From Elgaria multicarinata webbii (Eukaryota > Chordata > Lepidosauria > Squamata > Anguidae), in the NCBI RefSeq assembly GCF_023053635.1, contig NC_086188.1, forward strand, positions 3,241,001-3,305,000: 64,000 nt of DNA, given 5' to 3'. The position numbers and the translations under genes are program-made. The notes under the pieces were generated by a model. It was given only the letters and a program-made list of their open reading frames with translations, had not been told where the DNA came from and did no database searches. Every line of letters begins with the position of its first letter. The first letter of the stretch is position 1. Shown one piece after another: positions 1 to 12,158 of the stretch.

Positions 1-240
1 ACAAAAAAGTTGCCTGCCTCCGAAACTGTAGCACAAAGAGAGCTAGTCTGGCCTGCCTGGGAAGGGAGTTCCAGAGCCTTGGAGCAGCCACCGAGAAGGC
101 CCTGTTCCGCGTCCCCATCAGGCGTGCCTGGGATGTTGGTGGGACGGAGAGAAAGGCCTCCCCAGAAGATCTCAGAGCATGGGCAAGCTCACATGGGAGA
201 ATGCAGTCTTTCAGATAACCTGTCTAAGCCCACTTCTAAC
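1..240 (-). mobile_element. LINE 3'-coding fragment
   Basis: The reverse strand reads like the C-terminal coding end of L2/CR1-type LINEs ('AF SVAAP RLWNSLP' style), as in the better copies here. It is degraded and cut by the window edge. Confidence 0.5.
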
Positions 241-479
241 TTTCCATTTGAGTTAAGAAGAACTGATGGATCCTCACCCTCAAAGTTGACACTGGTCTAA
301 ATTAGGCTGTATGCTTTCTAATATTTTAATTAACTGCCCTTTTATTGCATTTTAATTCATGTTTATTACCCACCCTAGGCATGCTTATGGGCTACAAACT
401 ATTATAAATAAAATGAAACTAAATCTTTTCTCCAGTTTGAAGAAAAAGGGGTTTTGGCATGAAAAATCAGGTTTAAATC

Positions 480-1551
480 TCATTCGTTTCCTAGTCATCT
501 GTCATCTCCGGAACTTTCTCCTGATGTTCACGATCGTATCTCGGCATGTCTTTCAGATATCTCAGCTTGGCTGCTTCATCGTCGCTTGAAGCTTAACATG
601 GCAAAGACTGAATTGCTTGTTTTTCCTCCTAAACCTTCTCCTCATCTCTCATTCTCTCTTACTGTCAATGATGTTACGCTTACTCCGGTCAAGGAAGCTC
701 GTAGCCTTGGCTTTATCTTCGACTCCTCGCTCTCCTTTATTCCTCATATTGAGGCAGTAGCTAAATCTTGTCGATTTTTCCTGTATAATATTGCCAGGAT
801 TCGATCATTTCTGTCTGTCTCTTCTGCCAAGACGCTTGTTCATGCACTGGTTATTTCACGGTTGGACTACTGCAACCTTCTTCTCTCTGGCCTTCCTTCT
901 TCTCACATCAGTCCGTTGGTTTCTGTTCACCACTCTGCCGCAAAGATCATCTTCTTGGCTCGCCGCTCCGACCATGTTACTCCGCTTCTGAAATCTCTTC
1001 ATTGGCTTCCAATTCACTTCAGAATCCAATATAAACTTCTCTTGTTAACCTTCAAAGCTTTTCACGGTCTAGCTCCTTCCTATCTCTCCTCTCTCATCTC
1101 ACACTATTGCCCCGCTCGTGCTCTTCGCTCCTCTGATGCCATGTTTCTCGCCTGCCCAAGGGCCTCTACTTCCCTTGCTCGGCTTCGTCCATTTTCATCT
1201 GCTGCCCCTTACGCCTGGAACGCTCTTCCAGAACATTTGAGAACTACAAGTTCAACCACAGCTTTTAAAGCTCAACTAAAAACTTTTCTTTTTCCTAAAG
1301 CTTTTAAAACTTGATGTTGTGCAGACTTTTACTGTTACTTTCTACTGTTAGTTTTTCCCTACCCTGTGCCTGCTTACCCTACCCTGTACCTGTTTGCATT
1401 CTCTTCCCCTCCTTATTGTTTTACTATGATTTTATTAGATTGTAAGCCTATGCGGCAGGGTCTTGCTATTTACTGTTTTACTCTGTACAGCACCATGTAC
1501 ATTGATGGTGCTATATAAATAAATAATAATAATAATAATAATAATAATAGT
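480..1551 (+). mobile_element. L2-type LINE, 5'-truncated, family A
   Basis: An open frame 586-1314 encodes the end of a LINE reverse transcriptase: [64 protein letters not shown]. It is followed by a 3' UTR with ACCCTACCCTGTRCCTG duplications and the tail GTACAGCACCATGTACATTG...CTATATAAATAAATAATAAT. Upstream of 586 the frame shifts. Related copies lie at 21235, 47221 and (reverse) 60195. Confidence 0.85.
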
Positions 1552-2380
1552 TGTTTTTATTAATTATATGAGATAGTCACAAGTCAAAAGTCAAGCAATC
1601 CCACATTTTGCCAAAATGCTTTCTGGAAAGAGTGAGCGATCCTGGCCAGCTTCTTTTTGGAAGGAAAAATCTTTCTTTCATTTGGGAGCTGCAAATACAT
1701 TCTAAAAGCAATCCCTCCCTCCTAAGGCGGAGGACATGTCGCCTCCCCCCAAATAAATAAATAATATTATGGTTAATTAGCGACTACAAGAGGTTTCGTT
1801 CTAAAGAGAACTGAAATCCACAGTGCTTTCATCTACGCAGAATAAAATAAAACGGTGTAAAAGGAAACTGGCAGAATCCATACATTTAAAAGACATTTAT
1901 CACAGGAGAAACTCGTTATTTATTTATTTTTTTACCAACCCTGCTACTGTGCTTTTAACAGCAGCTTGCAATTCATTGTGCTTCTCTGCACCCCGGGAAT
2001 GGCTTAAATTGCTCGTTTCTACAGACATAAGCTGCTGTTGATGGTACAAGATTGCCGCTTGCAATCCTGAAAGAGCGATAACTTATTCTATCTGCACCAT
2101 TTCCCCTCCGCTATTCCAAGTTGAGGACCCGAGGCTAAATCAAACACCCAGAGTGATGATGGGGTCGCAGTAACAAATGAAAATATCGAGATGTTTGAAT
2201 GGTTTGCCAGCCTGAAACAAGGTCTGGCTAGATCGGGTGACCAGATGCAGAAGAGGACAACAGCGACTCCCGTACCATTAAGAGGGGACTAAAAGAGGGA
2301 ATTTTTGTAAGTGCAACTTCTCTCAGCCCTGCAAGGCAAGCAGCGCTGGTCCAAAGCCCCTCCAATTCTGCACCCAGTCC
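1552..2380. other. No gene or clear repeat
   Basis: AT-rich single-copy-looking DNA. I see no exon with SLC6 or other known similarity and no clear repeat apart from short A/T runs. Confidence 0.4.
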
Positions 2381-2384
2381 TAAG

Positions 2385-2455
2385 AATGTGCACTCGGAAG
2401 TAAATCCCACTGAGTTCAACGGGATTTACTCCCTGGTAAGCGTGTTCAGGATCTC
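2385..2455. repeat. Short palindromic repeat (AGTAAATCCCACTGA type)
   Basis: The core reads CGGAAGTAAATCCCACTGAG then an inverted GGGATTTACTCCCTGG. Related units are at 2685-2745 and 15150-15215. This looks like a small non-autonomous DNA element common in reptiles; the family was not identified. Confidence 0.5.
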
Positions 2456-2684
2456 AGCCTCCGAGATGCAGCAACCTCGTGGCCCTCTGTGGCATTTGGT
2501 CCGCCCCAGACGTAGGTGGAAAAGAAAAGACGTTTGTTCTATTTGTCTTCTTTAACTGTTCCTGTGGCCTCTTAGTGTGCTATGCGGATTGCAGCTCGAT
2601 CCTGGGCATTTTCTCGGAAGCTGAATTGAACGAAATAAACTGACTTGCTTAGAACAGGCCTCAGGCTGTTATCCCAAGAATGCT

Positions 2685-2745
2685 AGGAAAGGAACCCCAT
2701 TGAACACGGTGGGACTTACTGCCGAGCGTAAGTGTGTCGGATTGG
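2685..2745. repeat. Short palindromic repeat, second copy
   Basis: A degraded copy of the 2385 unit: GGAACCCCATTGAACACGGT then GGGACTTACTGCCGAG. Confidence 0.4.
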
Positions 2746-2869
2746 GCCAGTGGAGTGGCTTGTTCAATGGCCCCAGCGAGGCGGGGATGTGGATCCCGTG
2801 CGGATGGAGAGAGAAACACCGTGAGGCCTGACGGAGGGATTTGACCAGCTCTTCCCTGGACATTAGGTT

Positions 2870-2985
2870 GGGGGAGCGCAGCCGTCCACAACCTGATTCT
2901 CTGCAGATGTGGCCATGCGGGGAGTTGCAATCCAACACACCTGGAGAGCCCCAGGTCAGAGGATCCCGTTGACCTAACATCTGGA
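2870..2985. mobile_element. Degraded palindromic MITE
   Basis: Contains ACAACCTGATTCTCTGCAGA and GGAGTTGCAATCCAACACAC, a diverged member of the 'AACTCCCA...CCAACACATCTGGA' MITE group seen at 28449 and 52766. Confidence 0.4.
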
Positions 2986-3732
2986 TAGCTTTCTCCTCCT
3001 TCCAGCTGCCTTCTGCAAGAGGGGTGAAGACAAGTGGAGGAGGCTGAACTGTTTGCCGGCCTGCAGGCTTACGAAACCTCCGCCTTCCTCCTTCCCTCCT
3101 TGTCTGAAATTCTTCCAGGAAATTATGAGCACCCTAATTCCCGCCCAGCAGGCCAGTTATCCTGACACGACTGTCAGTGTACCGAAAATGTGTGTTAGAT
3201 GCAGGAGCCGGAACAGGAGGGGGGGGGGTTGGCGATGGTGCGTCAAGCAGCACTGAGGGCAAATCCCGGTCTGGAAAATATCGCTGCATGCGCTGCGGAG
3301 GCATCTTGAGACGAGGAGGTGGGCCATCCAGATGTTTACACGGAAAGATGCTTTGGCACCTTTGGAACTGACACTTCGGGCCACATCGGAAAAAAGGTGC
3401 CTTCCTCAATTGGGGAGAAGCAGTGTAGCCATCTGAAGAGTGAGTGAGGTCTGGGGCGGTCCTGCTCCCTTTCGCTTGGGTGTTGTGCCAGCAAAGAGCA
3501 GCCTGAATTGATTACCCTTTGGAGGGAGGGTGTCAGTGTGGAGAATTAGGATGCCGGCGGTGCAGCCACGGATTCCAGAGGCTGCTCTCGAATTGTCTTC
3601 TCTGGCCGAAGGCACACGGCAAGACGCTGGATGGACAAGGAGAGAGACGGACACCGATTGTACCTGCACTAAGAGAACTTCTTTGTGTATTTATCCCCCA
3701 GCTTTTCCTTTGAGTTGCTCATGCTGGCCTTA

Positions 3733-3905
3733 GGGTGTCTTTATGTTAAGGGGAAATCGCATTGCTCACCCGGGGCGTTTGTGCTTCCTGCATTTTTGGC
3801 GTAATTGTTATAGGCTGCATTACATGGGCAGAGAGGGGCAGCCACGTGGTTTGAACTGAATACTTTTCCCCGGTCAGTTCCAATGAGACAGTGCCATCTA
3901 GTGGC
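3733..3905 (+). repeat. Unnamed interspersed repeat, copy 1
   Basis: Shares about 150 bases with 5575-5735 in the same orientation, including GGGGAAATC, TTTGTGCTTCCTGC, GGCTGCATTACATGGGC, GAGAGGGG and CCACGTGGT. Family not recognised. Confidence 0.6.
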
Positions 3906-4133
3906 GGAAGACCCCACCTTTCCCCCCCAGAATATTACTGCATTAAATGTGGTTCTTTTTCATATCCGGATTTCCAACAGGAGACATCCTGGTCGTTGAC
4001 AACGTCATGTAAAAAACCTACACGCTTTCATGAGTGCAATAAAAGCCCCCAGCATGAAATGAATGACGGTGGCACCCAAGCTCCAAATACCAACACTGCC
4101 CTTATCATAAATACAGACTGTATCAGATGTCAC

Positions 4134-4301
4134 CTGCTTTAGAGATCCCGGGGTCCAGACTAGCTTGTACACCATGTAGACGGGGATGCAAATGAAGGAC
4201 GAGGCTCCGATGAGGTAACCCACCACGATGCTCCACTCCGGATACTGGTAGTCGAACATCACCAGAGGCGGCTGCTCCAAGAGAGAGCTGATGATGATGA
4301 A
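4134..4301 (-). CDS. SLC6A4-like: SERT-like exon 12: TM12
   Basis: Encodes [20 protein letters not shown] then [20 protein letters not shown] and [16 protein letters not shown]. The donor is CAG|GTGACA after 4134. Human SERT continues with one short exon ending at its PDZ-type C-terminus. If this intron is retained, reading continues about 42 codons to a stop near 4005 with no SERT similarity. Confidence 0.93.
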
Positions 4302-7300
4302 CTGGGAAGAGAAGATACACCATTGCCTATTTTTGCTTATGTTCCTCTGTAAAGCCTCGTACGCATTGTTGTAATAATAACAGTGGAGGCGGGTGTCTCC
4401 AAGGTCAGTGGGGTGGTGAATCCGCTCTGGGTTTCCATTGGAGCCAGTCATAGAATCATAAAATCATAGAATAGTAGAGTTGGAAAGGGTCTCTAAAGCC
4501 ATCAAGTCCAACCCCCTGCTCAATGCAGGAATCCACCCTAAAGCATCCCTGGCAGATGGTTGTCCAGCTGCCTCTTGAAGGCCTCTAGTGTGGGAGAGCC
4601 CACAACCTCCCTAGGTCATTGATTCCATTGTCGTACTGCTCTAGCAGACAGGAAGTTTTTCCTGATGTCCAGCTGGAATCTGGCTTCCTGTAACTTGAGC
4701 CCGTTATTCCGTGCCCTGCACTCTGGGAGGATCGAGAAGAGATCCTGGCCCTCCTCTGTGTGACCTAAGAGGAGCCCTGCTGAATCAGACCAAGGCTCCA
4801 TCTAGTCCAGCACTCTTCACCCAGTGGCCAACCAGCCATAGTCCAGGGACCAACAAGGCAGGACATGGTGCAACAACACCCTCTCACCCAACTGTTCCCC
4901 AGCAACTGGTGCTTACTGCCTTGAATACTGGAGATAGCTCCTTTGGACAGCTCCTTTAAAGTTGGGAATTCAGAGCGGATTCACTGCCCCACTGACATCG
5001 GAGCCCACAGTCTTCACTAAGACTAATCAATCCTACGTTGGGTACTCACTGCGAGGAAAGCTGGGCTAATAGCGACCCAGCAAACCTGCCAATAGATTCC
5101 TGGAGAAAATCCCAGCATTGCTTTCACGTCACTGCAGAATTGCTGGATTCCTGGCAAGAAGGAGGAAGGAAGCCACCTTAAGACGCTCTCCATGTACCTA
5201 TACAAATGGCAGTCCTATTTATCCCCCTCAGGTCTGCAAGAGGTTCTGCCATGATATATGTGTTTCCCTTTAAGATACCACAAACCTCTCTCTGTTGGCG
5301 CAAATGCTAATGTCAAGTAATATTTACGAAATCAACAAGAACAGCCCCGAAATGGAGGAATATTGCAGGAAAACTGACCTGTGATTATAATCTGGAAATG
5401 CTTGGGGCAGATAGCAGGATGGCTAACAGGACCAAGGACGTTTTTTGTGGGTGAGTGGGTGGGGAATTCTTTCCCTAGGGAGGCCCACTGGGCACAATCC
5501 ATCCTTGACTTTTAGCAAAAGGTGTATATGGTTTGTTTTAGGAGGCAAGACTGAGAGTCTCTCTAAGGCTTCTTTAGAATTAGGGGAAATCACGTTGCCT
5601 TATCAGGGCTTTGCTTCCTGCTTTTCTTGCATAATTGGAATGGGCTGCATTACATGGGCGGAGAGGGGTGACCACGTGGTCTATAATTGAAAAATTCCCC
5701 TCCTCTCAGTGCTCATAGCCTTGAATGGGACAGTGAAGTACCCCGACGTTTCTTTCCTTACCATAAAACCAGGACACTGCAATGGCTTCCAGGAGCACCA
5801 CAGCTAAGATGGAACAGCCAGCACCAAATTCTTCCAAGAGTTTCACGACATACGAGCCGCCCTAGAATGGAACAGGAGGAAGATTTGTGCCTTGGTAGCT
5901 TTTAAGATGCAGGTCTTCTTGTTGTTGATGATGATACTTCATTGATGTGTATGGTGCTTTACAAAGAACCAGAGGACAGGGCCCTGCCCCAATGAGTATA
6001 CAATCAAAAATCTGACATGTGGGAGAGGAAAAGAAGGATCTGGTGCAACGCAGCACCCAATCACAGCACACCACTCCCAGTATATAAACTCCTTATTGTT
6101 CCCGGTGGTTTTTGCAGTAGAGCAGCAAAGCTTTCTGGCTCCCAATACTTTAACGACGGCAAGTAACACTGCAAGGGAAACAAAACATAAAAATTGGCCC
6201 AGGCTGCCCTGCTGTTCATGGCCCGTCTCTCAGCATCATGGCTCCTCGCCTATAATATTGGAGTATTAACTTGTCTGCTGTTGAGCCAATCTTTGTGCAG
6301 CACTACCGGTGGATTTTGCGCCGGAATCCCTGGTCCGTTGTAACTCAGATGTAGATCTGTACTAGCAAAGGAAAGTTGTCCCGCTTCAAGGCTCAGGGAG
6401 TACGGAGGGCAATTGCAGGTTGGGGGCAGTTAGATGGGCAAGTATACGAGACAGGGTCTTTTCTGCAGAGGCCCCACACCTCTGAAATGGGTTGCTGTTA
6501 AGGGTCTGGCAGACCCCATCATTGCAGGCTTTTAGGAAACCGACTTGTTTACTCTGGACTTACCTGGGTTATGTTTTTACATTTGTTTTCTATGATTTAG
6601 ACTGCTGCTTTGATGAAATTGTGCTTTTTGATTACTCTGTCAGCCTGTTTTATTGTTGTGGGCCATTTTGGGAGGCAGCTTGAAAGTTCTCGTGTCGAAG
6701 AAGCAAGAGGCGATGGGGACCATGTCTGCCCTCCCGCCTTCTAGCTACTCACGTTCGTCAGCGTCGCGAGAGACCCCAGGAAGCACACAATGATGAGACC
6801 CAGGACGAACAGCTCCCGTCGCTTGGCTAGGAGGTGGGGGTACTCGTCCATGATGGCTGTGATCACGGCCTCCAGGCCCCCAAACTGCAAAGACACGTCC
6901 CCCAAAGTTGTCAGTCTGAACCCGCAAAGGAACACCGTTTAGCTTGGAAAAAACGAATCTCAGGGGAGACATGGTAGAGGTGTACAAAATGATGCCTGGT
7001 GTGGAGAATGTTGGTAAGGAGAAATTATTTCTCCCTCTCCCATAATACCAGAACCCTGTCGGGTTCTCCCATGAAGCTGATGGGTGGGAGATTCAGGACA
7101 GATAAAAAGAAGGCCTTCTTCACACAGCGCAGAGTTAAATTATGGAATTCACTACTACAAGATGTCATGATGGCCACCAATTTGGATGGCTTTAAAAGGG
7201 GGTGGGATGAATTCCTGGAGGAGAAGGCTTTCAAGGGGTACTAGTCCTGACGGCTAAATGCAACATCCAGTATCAGAGGCAGTAAGGCTGTGTGCACCAG

Positions 7301-8442
7301 TTGCTGGGGAACATGGGTGGGAGGGTGCTGTTGCACTCACGTCCGGCTTGTGGGTTTTGTGTCAACAGCTGGTCAGCCACGGTGTGAACAGAACACTGGA
7401 CTAGATGGACCCTTGGACTCATCCAGCAGAGTTATTACGTTCTTAACAATACATAATTGAATATATTTCTTGAAACCTGACATATCACACTGGAAGGCAA
7501 GGAGTTGATCACCCTACCGTACTGTCCAGTCCCAGCGTGATCACCATAAGGAAGAAGAGGATGGCAAAGAAGGTGGAGCCAGCCATGTTGGCAATGGCTT
7601 CTGGGTAGGTGATGAAGAGCAGGCTGGGCCCTAGAGGAGAAAGCCTGGTTAGATTTATTATTATTATTGTTGTTGTTGTTATTATTATTATTATTGTTAT
7701 TATTATTTATTACATTTTTATACCGCCCAACAGCCGAAGCTCTCTGGGCGGTTCACAAAAATTAAAATCATAGTAAAACAATCAACAGATTAAAAGCACA
7801 AATACACAATACAATATAAAAAGCACAACCAGAATAAAAACCACGCAGCAAAATTGATATAATATTAAAATACAGAGTTAAAACTATAAAATTTAAATTT
7901 AAGTTAAAATTAAGTGTTAAAATGCTGGGAGAATAAAAAGGTCTTCACCTGGCATCTAAAAGCATATAATGTACCTAAGTGCCAAGCGAACCTCCTTAGG
8001 GAGCTCATTCCACAGCCGGGGTGCCACAGCAGAGAAGGCCCTCCTCCTGGTAGCCACCTGCCTCACTTCCTTTGGCAGGGGTTCACGGAGAAGGACCCCT
8101 TTGGATGATCTTAAGGTCTGGGCAGGCACATATGGGAGGAGGCGTTCCTTCAGATAGCCTGGCCCCAAGCCGTTTAGGGCTTTAAATGTTAATACCAGCA
8201 CTTTGAATTGGGCCCAGACCTGGACTGGCAGCCAATGAAGCTGGAAAAGGACTGGCGTAATGTGGTCTCGTCGGCCAGTCCCTGTTAGTAAATGGGCTGC
8301 CCTGTTTTGTACCAGCTGAAGCTTCCGGACCGTTTTCAAAGGCAGCCCCACGTATAACGCATTGCAGTAATCCAAACGAGAGGTTATCAGAGCATGGATC
8401 ACTGTAGCTAGGCTATCTCTGTCCAGATAAGGGCGTAGTTGA

Positions 8443-8497
<55 letters not shown>

Positions 8498-11400
8498 TTT
8501 CCCGCCTTTTGCCCAATGCTGGACCTCAAGGCAGCTTTACAAAATTAAGACATATACAGTTAAAACCTATAAATAGAAATATACATAAGTTAAACATGGT
8601 TACCTTTTCGGCACCAGGTCAAGACTTTTCTCTTCTCCCAGTCATTTAACAGCATTTAACAACATATGCTAAGTTTGTTTTTGTTTTTAATGAACCCCAG
8701 AACTGTTGTTGTTTAAAATGGATACAGTTTTATACTGTTGTTTGTATTATTAATTTTTTGATGGTTTTAAATTTTGTATACTTTTTTTTTTTTAATGTCC
8801 ACTATTTTTAACTTTTGTAAGCTGCCCAGAGAGCTTCGGCTATGGGGCAGTATATAAATTTAATAAATAAATTTAATAAATAAATAAAACTATAATTCAA
8901 TACGCTTCAATATTAAAACATTCAATATTAAAACCTGGGCATCCAGGCTCAGGGCTGAATCCAGAAGTACACCCAAGCTGCAGATCTGTGTCTTCAGGGG
9001 GAGTGTAACCCCATCCAGCACAAACTGAATCCCTATTCCCTGATCTGCCTTTCGACTGACCAGGAGCACCTCTGTCTTGTCTGGATTAAGCTTGAATTTG
9101 TTTGCCCTCATCCAGTCCATTACTGCCGACAGACACCGGTTTAGCACCAAAACTGTTTCCTTGGAATTGGGTGGAAAGGAATAGTAGAACTGGGTGTACC
9201 ACACCCCACAACTCCAGACAACCACTGCCAATGGTTTCACGTACTTGTTAAATAGCCAAGCATCTCTCCTGTGTAGAAATGCATGCCGGGCTCAGAAAAA
9301 ACTAGGGTCATTCTTTGGTCTCGGGTGTGTCAGAGTCTATCAAGGGGAGTTTAAGGGCCGGATTAAACGCAACGTTTCGGAACCTGCAGTGTGGAGTCAC
9401 GGGCAGCTACATCAGCGTTGTGATTTCCATGCAAACGCCGTGCGAGCGCAAACCTTTGTCCTTTGCAACGTCCTCAACTTCCACGTCCCTCATTTCCGCC
9501 ATGTAGCCCAGAACAGTGAAAATGACGAACCCTGAGAGGAAGCTGGTGAGGCAATTGACCACGCTGGTGACGATGGCGTCCCTAGGAAGCGGAGAGAAAA
9601 GGCGTCAGCCCTGCCTAGTGTGACCAGGTACAAAAGAGGGCAGGGCTCCTGCAGCTTTAACTGTTGTGATGAAGAGGGGATTTCACCAAATGGCACCTGC
9701 TGGAATGACCTTTTCTATGCAACTGTTAAGGATGTAGGAGCCCGGTCCTCCTTTCCATAGGGTCACCCTGACCCCTGCCTGCTCAGACAAATGCTGCAAT
9801 GCAGCCTGGGGGGATCTGCTCCCTCAGCACCACTCAGCCTCCTTTGCATCCATGGCAGACCAATGAGAATAAAGAAGGGAGCATTTTGGGTTTGCTGTGT
9901 CCTTGGCCTCTCGGGCCCTTACCAGTGTTTTTATTATTTATTGCATTTGTATTCCGCCCCATAGCCGAAGCTCTCTGGGCGGTTCACATACCGGTAGCAG
10001 TTGTTGTTGAACGGATTGTAACTGGCGAGAGCGAGGAGGACCCCAAACCCTGGCCCCAGGGAGAAGAAAATCTGGGCTGCAGCGTCGACCCAAACCTAGG
10101 CAGAACCAAGCACACAGGGATGGTTAAGGGGCCGCCCTCCAGCCAAGAGGCACGGGATGGGACTCTGCCAGGCGCCCGGCCCAAAATCCGCACCAAAGGA
10201 GCACGCTCGGAATTGGGGCCCAGCACCACAGGAAGGGAGAGGTCTATCAGGACCGTGCCTCTGAGAAACCTCCATGGACAGGGGTAGTCTACCTGCAGCT
10301 GCTCCCCGCTGGGGGCAAAGGCGCAAGCGAAGGAGGGCTGTTTGAGTGGAACAGGGTGGAGAAGAAAGCACCCACCCACCCTCCTGAGTTCTCATCTCTT
10401 TGGGCTTCCTTCTCCCCACCTGATTAGCTTTAATGAAAATTCACGAGTGCAGCCCCAGCGGTAATTACCGGGAGGCAGTCCATTGTCGGCCCGCTGCCTT
10501 TGCAAAGATAGGGGTGAAAACCAAGCTGCGCAAATAAATCCCCAGCCGTCCAGTAAATGAGATGAGTGATTCAATTAGCGATTTGCATTTCCAAGGGCTC
10601 CTGCCGCCCGTCCCGTCCCTTGTTTTCCAGAGGGATACGGAACCAAGCGCCAGGCCTCCCTCCCTCTCCGCAACCCGCCCTGTGATCTCCTTTGGGGCGT
10701 TTGCCAGATGTGAGGGGGATCTTGTGGACGTGCAGAAGAGGGGAATAATTCGGGGTGCGGCGTGGCCGTGGATTCAGGAGGCATAATAAAGGCCACGTTA
10801 GATGTCGCCTTCCCCAACCTGGCACCCTTCAGAGGGGACTACAGCTTCCATCATCCCCAGCCATCCTGCTGGCTGGGGACAATGGGAACTGCAGTAAAAT
10901 CTGTTGGGGGGGGGAGGCTGCTTTAAAGGCAGGGTTCTGGCTGAATTTCAGCCTGACAGTGAGTCCAGGTGGCCACCTGGGCGGCATCATGCAAACGTAC
11001 AACTGCACATGGACGCGTTATGCCGGCTTACGGCTGTGCTCGTCAGCTTCTCCCAGTTGGGTCGCAGGTAGAAGACGACCCCTCTCCAGGCCCCTGGCAG
11101 AGTGGCTCCCCGGACCAACAGGATCAGCAAAACCACGTAGGGCAGGGTGGCTGTCACCCACACGACCTGGAAGGCAGAAAGAGGGCCCGTGGGGTCTTCC
11201 AAACAAGCCTGCAAATGACCCGTGTGGTTTTAAAGGAGGCTTTCTAGCTCCGCCCCCGGTGGCCCCCTTGACTCCGCCTCTGGTGGCCTGCCCACCGCCC
11301 CATCAGCCACAGTGGGCACCAGGTGCCGCTGGCTGTGGAATTACAACCACCGCTCCCCCAAAACCACCTGGATGGGTTTTGCCCCCCACAAAAGGCAACA

Positions 11401-12109
11401 TTCAGAGCATCTTCCAAAGTTTTGGATTTTCGTGGTGGCCTGGCCCACAACATACGTTGCATTTGTTCTCTGCGAATATCGCAACGCACAATCATGGCTC
11501 CGTAAATGATCGGTTGGAGTGGGTCCCTCGTTTCCTCTGTGCGAGGTCTGGGTGAATTCTGGGCTCTGCCCATGCTCTGTGCTTTTTTTAAAAAGGAAGG
11601 GAGGAATAACCAGCACGTCTGATTTCTCCGCTTGGTGCAAAAGATTCACATTGGTTCATTTTGCCTCGTTGATTCTGCTCCTCTTCCAACTCAAGAGCGC
11701 CGCAGACGACAGCTCCCTGTTCTCTGGAGACGCCACGCCGCCAGTCCTCCTTTGGGCTTTGAGGGTTTAATGGGGAATTACTGACCCGCTTCATAGTCTT
11801 AAGGGCTAGGAACTTGTTTGCTTGTTTTTGAAATGAAAATGAAGGTTATTACACTGCAGAATCTGGCACTTCTGCGGTTCTATCATAGAATGAAAGGAGA
11901 CACATACGTCCAAACACGTTGCTGAGGCATGCATGAGGGAGGGTTGCAGTATGTGGACTTCTGTTCTCCACAGAGTTCCTGAGCACTTGTATTCCTTGTA
12001 TTCCTTGTATTCCATTTGTATTCCTTGTGTTGGGTTTCAGCTCACAATGGGTATCATATGAATCTCCTGTCTTTGCATGCCCACCAAATTGTCTTCTGCT
12101 GTTCTTCAC

Positions 12110-12158
<49 letters not shown>

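Noticed and set aside
2669-2980. Minus-strand frame with EELVKSLRQASRC as a possible last SERT-like exon
   Set aside because: The only fitting acceptor gives the wrong reading phase after exon 12, and the region overlaps repeat-like sequence. Similarity to the SERT tail is slight.
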